Shown piece after piece: positions 5,226 through 5,491 of a DNA stretch of 5,491 nucleotides (the first letter of the stretch is position 1; the number at the start of each line of letters is the position of its first letter). Source of the stretch: an uncultured Eubacterium sp. (lineage in GTDB: Bacteria > Bacillota > Clostridia > Lachnospirales > Lachnospiraceae); contig URAI01000128.1 in NCBI GenBank assembly GCA_900545725.1, positions 1-5,491 of the forward strand, in the 5' to 3' direction. Below the pieces are notes generated by a model that saw only the letters and a program-made list of their open reading frames with translations, ran no database searches and was not told the DNA's origin. The translations under genes and the position numbers were made by a program.

Positions 5226-5491
5226 ATGCATGAATTAGGCGTTGTATTTCACATAATAGATGACCTTAAAGAAGTAGCCATCCAGAATGACATAGAAAAG
5301 ATAACAAAGGTAGTGCTTGAATTAGGAGAAGTGTCGACAGTTATAGACACATACCTGACAGACTGCTGGAAGTGGGCAATTAAGAAAGAAGAGCTGCTAG
5401 TGGAGTCAGAGCTTGTTATAGAGAAAATTCCTGCTATAACATACTGTGAAGACTGCCATAACAGATACAGCACAATACAATATGGGAAAAC
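5226..5491 (+). CDS. hypA: HypA-like nickel metallochaperone (partial, cut by window end)
   Basis: The visible 88 residues start MHELGVVFHI. The conserved Met-His-Glu start supplies the nickel-binding His2 of HypA/HybF proteins, which deliver Ni to NiFe hydrogenase or, in some bacteria, urease. The central VVLELGEVSTV (29-39) matches the family's beta-strand core (LxxGELSGV in canonical members). A zinc-site CxxC is at C74-x2-C77, and the second CxxC pair would lie just past the window edge. Family members are about 110-120 residues, so roughly 25-30 are missing. The middle reads YLTDCWKWAIKKEELL (43-58) where canonical HypA has a YLEFAFEVL-type segment, so this is a divergent branch. A GAGG ribosome site is 7 nt before ATG. 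The upstream neighbour on the same strand is the GltD-like oxidoreductase, but the 444-nt gap argues against tight coupling. No hypB or hydrogenase gene is visible. Confidence 0.88.
   Translation, partial: MHELGVVFHIIDDLKEVAIQNDIEKITKVVLELGEVSTVIDTYLTDCWKWAIKKEELLVESELVIEKIPAITYCEDCHNRYSTIQYGK

Overview
The window is AT-rich with strong GGAGG-type ribosome binding sites. Its gene set is an F-type ATPase, a one-membrane-span anti-sigma candidate, a flavin/iron-sulfur oxidoreductase and a HypA nickel chaperone. This fits a low-GC anaerobic Firmicute, most likely class Clostridia and perhaps Lachnospiraceae. That placement is inferred from gene style; no rRNA or other marker is present.

Layout. 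Positions 1-1046, minus strand: the first codons of atpE (F0 subunit c) and a complete atpB (F0 subunit a, TTG start), separated by an unusually long 324-nt gap with several small hairpins. Positions 1047-1747: an AT-rich divergent intergenic region with short palindromes and a likely -10 box for the next operon. Positions 1748-3341, plus strand: an ECF-type sigma factor overlapping by 11 nt a membrane protein that looks like its anti-sigma factor, although it has no zinc-binding anti-sigma motif. Positions 3342-3554: a promoter-like sequence directly followed by a long stem-loop ending in a T-run, which is either a terminator or a structured leader/small RNA. Positions 3555-4781: a stand-alone GltD-like NAD(P)H oxidoreductase with two 4Fe-4S motifs. 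Positions 4782-5225: a gene-free stretch mostly filled by a ~300-nt imperfect inverted repeat (4809-5107) capped by two adjacent perfect hairpins. Positions 5226-5491: the 5' part of a hypA-like gene, cut by the window end.

How the parts relate. The atp genes make the membrane rotor/stator of ATP synthase. The sigma/anti-sigma pair is a self-contained envelope-signal switch. The oxidoreductase and HypA belong to redox and metal-enzyme metabolism but have no visible partner subunits here. The strongest unexplained signal is the 4809-5107 element. About 59 base pairs lie in the same order in its two arms, and it ends in an 8-bp perfect terminal inverted repeat flanked by ACA on both sides. It could be a miniature transposable element or a structured non-coding RNA; the sequence alone does not decide between them.
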